A stretch of DNA of 8,326 nucleotides from Nitrososphaerota archaeon (lineage in GTDB: Archaea > Thermoproteota > Nitrososphaeria > Nitrososphaerales > CADDZS01), in the NCBI GenBank assembly GCA_013288145.1, contig JABDCJ010000026.1:1-8326 (forward strand), read 5' to 3'. Below the pieces are notes generated by a model, which saw nothing but the letters and a program-made list of their open reading frames with translations, did no database searches and was not told where the DNA came from. The position numbers and the translations under genes were made by a program. Positions 5,759 through 8,326 of the stretch are shown piece after piece (the stretch's first letter is position 1; every line of letters starts with the position of its first letter).

Positions 5759-7072
5759 ATGAAGCTAGATAATTCAAAGCAAGAATTTGAAACTGGGAAG
5801 AAACTTGTACCTGGAGGAGTAAATTCAGGTTTCAGGTACCGCGATCCTTTCCCGATTTACTTCAAGAGAGCCGAGGGTTCGCGAGTGTGGGATATTGATG
5901 ATAATGAATACATTGATTTTCTGGTGGCAAACGGCGCGTGCATTCTCGGCCACAAAGATCCATTAGTTTTATGCGCAGTTCAGGAACAGCTCGAGACCGG
6001 ATTAACGGTAGCTCTCGAAAGCGAGCTTAGCATTGAGGTTGCAAAACTGCTCCATGAAATGATCCCATCCGCCGAGTTCGTGAAGCTCTCGAATACAGGA
6101 ACAGAGGCAGTCATGCACGCTTTCCAGATTGCACGGGGCTATACAGGCAAGAATGTCATAATCAAGACAGAGGGGAGCTATCACGGCTGGCAGGATGAAG
6201 CGAATCTCAGTGTCCATCCAGCTCTGCAGGGAAACAATAGTCCCGGCGAGACTTCATCAGCTGCTATACCGGAATCTGAAGGCTATGCACGATCCTCGCT
6301 TCAGAATACACTTGTAGTCCCTTACAACAATTCTGACGCCCTCGAAAAATGCATCATAGAGAATAAAGATCGCGTTGCTGCCCTAATTATCGAGCCTGTC
6401 GTCTTCAACTCCGGCTGCATTTTGCCAAAGGAAGGGTATCTTCAGGCGATTCGCGAGATAACCTCGAAGTACGGAGTTCTCTTGATCTTCGACGAAGTGA
6501 TAACCGGATTTCGCGTTGCTCCCGGCGGTTCTCAGGAATATTACAAAGTGATTCCGGACATTTCGGTTTTTGGCAAGGCGATCGCGAACGGATTTCCCTT
6601 GAGTGCCGTTGTCGGATCGGAGGAAGTCATGCAGGTCACGACGCCAAAGACCGGCAAGGTGGGTTTTGCCGGAACTTACAATGGCAGTCAACCTTCCCTT
6701 GCTGCATCAAAGGCCTGCCTAAATCAGATCAAAGATGGAAGCGTGCAGAGAAAACTCTCTAAAGATTCACAAACTCTTCTCAAGCGATTTGAAGAGTCTG
6801 TAAGTCGAAGCGGGGTTAAAGCACGGCTACAGAGCTTGGCTGGGAAATTCCAGATATACTTTACAGATGAACCTGTGACGGACTATGCATCCGCGGCAAG
6901 GTCAGACAGGACAAAGTATGCATTGCTTTGTGATGCATTACTCTCGTCCGGAATGCTCTTTCATCAGTCGTACCTCTTCCACCATGGAGTATCGAAAGCG
7001 CACAGCGCGGAGGACGTCGACAAGTTATGCCAGAGTTTCGATATCATACTTCATGATATGAATCGAAATTGA
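5759..7072 (+). CDS. Class III PLP aminotransferase, glutamate-1-semialdehyde aminomutase-like
   Basis: From ATG 5759 this is 437 residues, close to the size of HemL and its relatives. Motifs in order: PGGVNS (18-23), the cofactor-phosphate loop NTGTEA (112-117), YHGW (141-144), FDEVITGFR (244-252) whose Asp245 contacts the pyridine nitrogen, the Schiff-base Lys273 in FGKAIANGFP, and GTYNGSQ (305-311). All catalytic residues of the fold are present. It is unlikely to be the haem-pathway enzyme itself: HemL has GGVNSPVR and a different YHG context, while here it reads GGVNSGFR and YHGWQDEAN. It fits better as a transaminase or aminomutase acting on an amine or amino acid. An in-frame ATG at 5699 would add 20 residues with no family match. 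The tandem palindromes and the deacylase gene upstream point to co-regulation with deacylation. It converges on the regulator gene with only 17 bases between stops and no visible terminator. Confidence 0.88.
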   Translation: MKLDNSKQEFETGKKLVPGGVNSGFRYRDPFPIYFKRAEGSRVWDIDDNEYIDFLVANGACILGHKDPLVLCAVQEQLETGLTVALESELSIEVAKLLHEMIPSAEFVKLSNTGTEAVMHAFQIARGYTGKNVIIKTEGSYHGWQDEANLSVHPALQGNNSPGETSSAAIPESEGYARSSLQNTLVVPYNNSDALEKCIIENKDRVAALIIEPVVFNSGCILPKEGYLQAIREITSKYGVLLIFDEVITGFRVAPGGSQEYYKVIPDISVFGKAIANGFPLSAVVGSEEVMQVTTPKTGKVGFAGTYNGSQPSLAASKACLNQIKDGSVQRKLSKDSQTLLKRFEESVSRSGVKARLQSLAGKFQIYFTDEPVTDYASAARSDRTKYALLCDALLSSGMLFHQSYLFHHGVSKAHSAEDVDKLCQSFDIILHDMNRN

Positions 7073-7089
7073 TCTGGCCTACGTAAACG

Positions 7090-7716
7090 TCACTGTGTTG
7101 ATGAGCTTAGAGAATACTTCGTTTCACTCTCAAAGTTTGATTTCGCAATCGGAATGACTGTGCTAAGATTGAGAAGGACTAATTCGTCTATTACAGAGAT
7201 ATCCAGTTTGCTATTCTCCCACAGATAGAAATCCTTGAAATTTGGAGGAATATCAAAAATAATGCTTCGCTCATCTTTCTTAATCCCGACGTGAGCTTTG
7301 AAGAGTGCTTTGGATTCCCATTCTTGTTCTATTACTGGGGATACTCCAATAGAAGATCTGTTTAACGCATACAGGTGCACCGTGTCCTTCCAAACATCTG
7401 GATTCGGGAATACCTCTTTGTCGAGTTTGACCTCAGAATTATCGGTCTCTGAATACGTGAATGGGAAGACTTCTTTTGTCGATCTACCTCCCCTGAGGAC
7501 ACGTCTTACTCGGACAACCCCATTCTTTTCGAGTCTCCTTATGCTTCCATCAACCAGTCCTAGACTCGAATTGGCAAGTTTCTGAATTTCATAGAGGGAC
7601 AATCCTGGAAATTTCTCAACAATTCCCTTGATTGTGGCATCGGTGGTGTGTCCAATCAGTTTTGGGCCTTGGTCGCTTTTAGTCTTAGATTGGCTCTGGT
7701 TACCACGCGTTTTCAT
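7090..7716 (-). CDS. Winged-helix DNA-binding regulator with unknown C-terminal domain
   Basis: This encodes 208 residues. After a polar, basic tail (1-20), residues about 25-86 form a winged helix: a first helix to F36, helix LSLYEIQKLA (39-48), a recognition helix near SSLGLVDGSIRRLEKNG (50-66), and a basic wing VVRVRRVLRGGRSTKEVF (67-84), as in MarR/PadR-like or Rrf2-like small regulators. The C-terminal part (about 105-190), with DTVHLYALNRSSIGVSP and an acidic/aromatic stretch ending in a hydrophobic segment (174-190), matches no domain I can name and could bind an effector or mediate dimers. The ATG at 7716 lies 17 bases after the stop of the upstream aminotransferase gene on the same strand, so the two are probably co-transcribed. 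It is the only clear local transcription-factor gene and so a candidate binder of the G-run palindromes at 4533-4564 and 5645-5685; that link is inference. Confidence 0.75.
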   Translation of the reverse strand: MKTRGNQSQSKTKSDQGPKLIGHTTDATIKGIVEKFPGLSLYEIQKLANSSLGLVDGSIRRLEKNGVVRVRRVLRGGRSTKEVFPFTYSETDNSEVKLDKEVFPNPDVWKDTVHLYALNRSSIGVSPVIEQEWESKALFKAHVGIKKDERSIIFDIPPNFKDFYLWENSKLDISVIDELVLLNLSTVIPIAKSNFESETKYSLSSSTQ

Positions 7717-7733
7717 ACGGTCGCGCCGGCATC

Positions 7734-8326
7734 CTAAGTTCTATCGTTTGTCAGTTCTAAGATTGCCTTTCCCAAGCTTTCAAACCCACGTCGGACATGA
7801 TCAGGTTCTCCGGGAAAAGAAATTCGGACGCAGCCCTCTCGTTCGAAGAATTCTCCCGGACTCAGAAAAATCCCAAATTCCTCGATGAGAGTTTTACACA
7901 AAGCAAATGAAGACATGGGCAAATTGAATCGAGGGAAACATATCGGTGCGCCGTCAGGCTCAACCCAGTCGAAATGCTCGATATTATTCTTGAAAAAATC
8001 TCTGGCAATCTGGAGATTTGTCTTCATCACATACGAAGCTCTATGATCAAACTTTGATTTGTTTTCAATGATTTTTGCGACTGCCCATGCGGGGAAAGGG
8101 CCGACGTTAATGCTAACCCATCGATTTACCGCCTGAATCTTCTGAATTAGCTCATCGTGTGCTATTATCCAGCCAACTTTCAAATCTCCCATGCCAAAGT
8201 ACTTCGCCATAGTGTTCGTGGCTAAAACGTGGTCGCCGAGAGTACGCGCTAGCGGGGCTGGATTCTCGGCAAATTCTCGGAAAGTTTCATCGACTAGCAT
8301 GAAGGTCCCGGTGCGAGAGGTGATCT
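7734..8326 (-). CDS. Class I/II PLP aminotransferase, C-terminal half (gene runs off right edge)
   Basis: The frame is open to the window edge; the first complete visible codon is at 8322-8324, so the ATG at 8298-8300 is an internal Met, not the start. About 196 residues are seen, roughly half of a 380-400 residue fold-type I enzyme. The sequence LVDETFREF matches the DE-x-Y motif whose Asp binds the pyridine nitrogen, here with Phe (codon 8280-8282) in place of the usual Tyr. The Schiff-base Lys is in TNTMAKYFGMGDLKVGW (codon 8202-8204), and the C-terminal GCVRISFPGE contains the Arg that binds the substrate carboxylate. It should transfer amino groups between an amino acid and a keto acid; specificity cannot be assigned. 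It is followed after 17 bases by the winged-helix regulator gene, forming a likely two-gene operon opposed to the deacylase/class III aminotransferase pair. Confidence 0.85.
   Translation of the reverse strand, partial: ITSRTGTFMLVDETFREFAENPAPLARTLGDHVLATNTMAKYFGMGDLKVGWIIAHDELIQKIQAVNRWVSINVGPFPAWAVAKIIENKSKFDHRASYVMKTNLQIARDFFKNNIEHFDWVEPDGAPICFPRFNLPMSSFALCKTLIEEFGIFLSPGEFFEREGCVRISFPGEPDHVRRGFESLGKAILELTNDRT

Noticed and set aside
5759..7072. Assignment as the true haem-pathway hemL
   Set aside because: The SPVR part of the HemL signature is SGFR here, the YHG context differs, and the neighbours are catabolic-looking rather than haem biosynthesis genes.
1..8326. CRISPR array, insertion sequence, phage or integrative element
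   Set aside because: No regularly spaced repeats, transposase, integrase or terminal inverted repeats with target duplications were seen.

Overview
The window reads as a piece of an archaeal chromosome. The evidence is an ATPase_2-type archaeal ATPase, an archaeal-style HicB/UPF0150 protein, starts at GTG and TTG with mostly no Shine-Dalgarno sequence (as in leaderless transcripts), and TATA-like rather than -35/-10 promoters. A TACK-group archaeon (thaumarchaeal or relative) would fit, but no diagnostic marker gene is present, so the lineage stays open. No rRNA, tRNA, CRISPR array, transposase or phage gene was recognised.

Layout. Bases 1-1240 are gene-poor: one small HicB-like gene (404-661, +) and two non-coding stretches, the second holding perfect inverted repeats just after hicB. 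A short exported, cysteine-containing protein of unknown function follows (1241-1624, +). It converges on an APC-family amino-acid permease (1788-3362, -), and a strong hairpin with T-runs on both strands separates them. Upstream of the permease on the same strand is an ATPase_2/winged-helix protein (3430-4530, -).

The most interesting part is 4530-8326. The ATPase gene diverges from a zinc-dependent M14/AstE-aspartoacylase-type deacylase (4641-5636, +), which is followed by a class III, HemL-like PLP aminotransferase (5759-7072, +). Converging on these are a winged-helix regulator (7090-7716, -) and, upstream of it on the same strand, a fold-type I class I/II aminotransferase that runs off the right edge (7734-8326, -).

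Two control regions carry tandem palindromes with G-run spacers: GTTAC-N4-GTAAC twice in the ATPase/deacylase divergent region, and TAACTAAC-N6-GTTAGTTA plus TTACTAAC-N6-GTTAGTAA before the aminotransferase. Their similar design and placement over the inferred core promoters suggest one transcription factor controlling ATPase, deacylase and aminotransferase together; the adjacent winged-helix protein is a candidate. Taken together (permease, deacylase, two aminotransferases, local regulator) this looks like an uptake and breakdown cassette for an acylated amino compound, similar in logic to the DoeB/DoeD arm of ectoine degradation, though the substrate cannot be read from the sequence. The deacylase has Ser where the family normally has its catalytic Glu, so its chemistry may differ.
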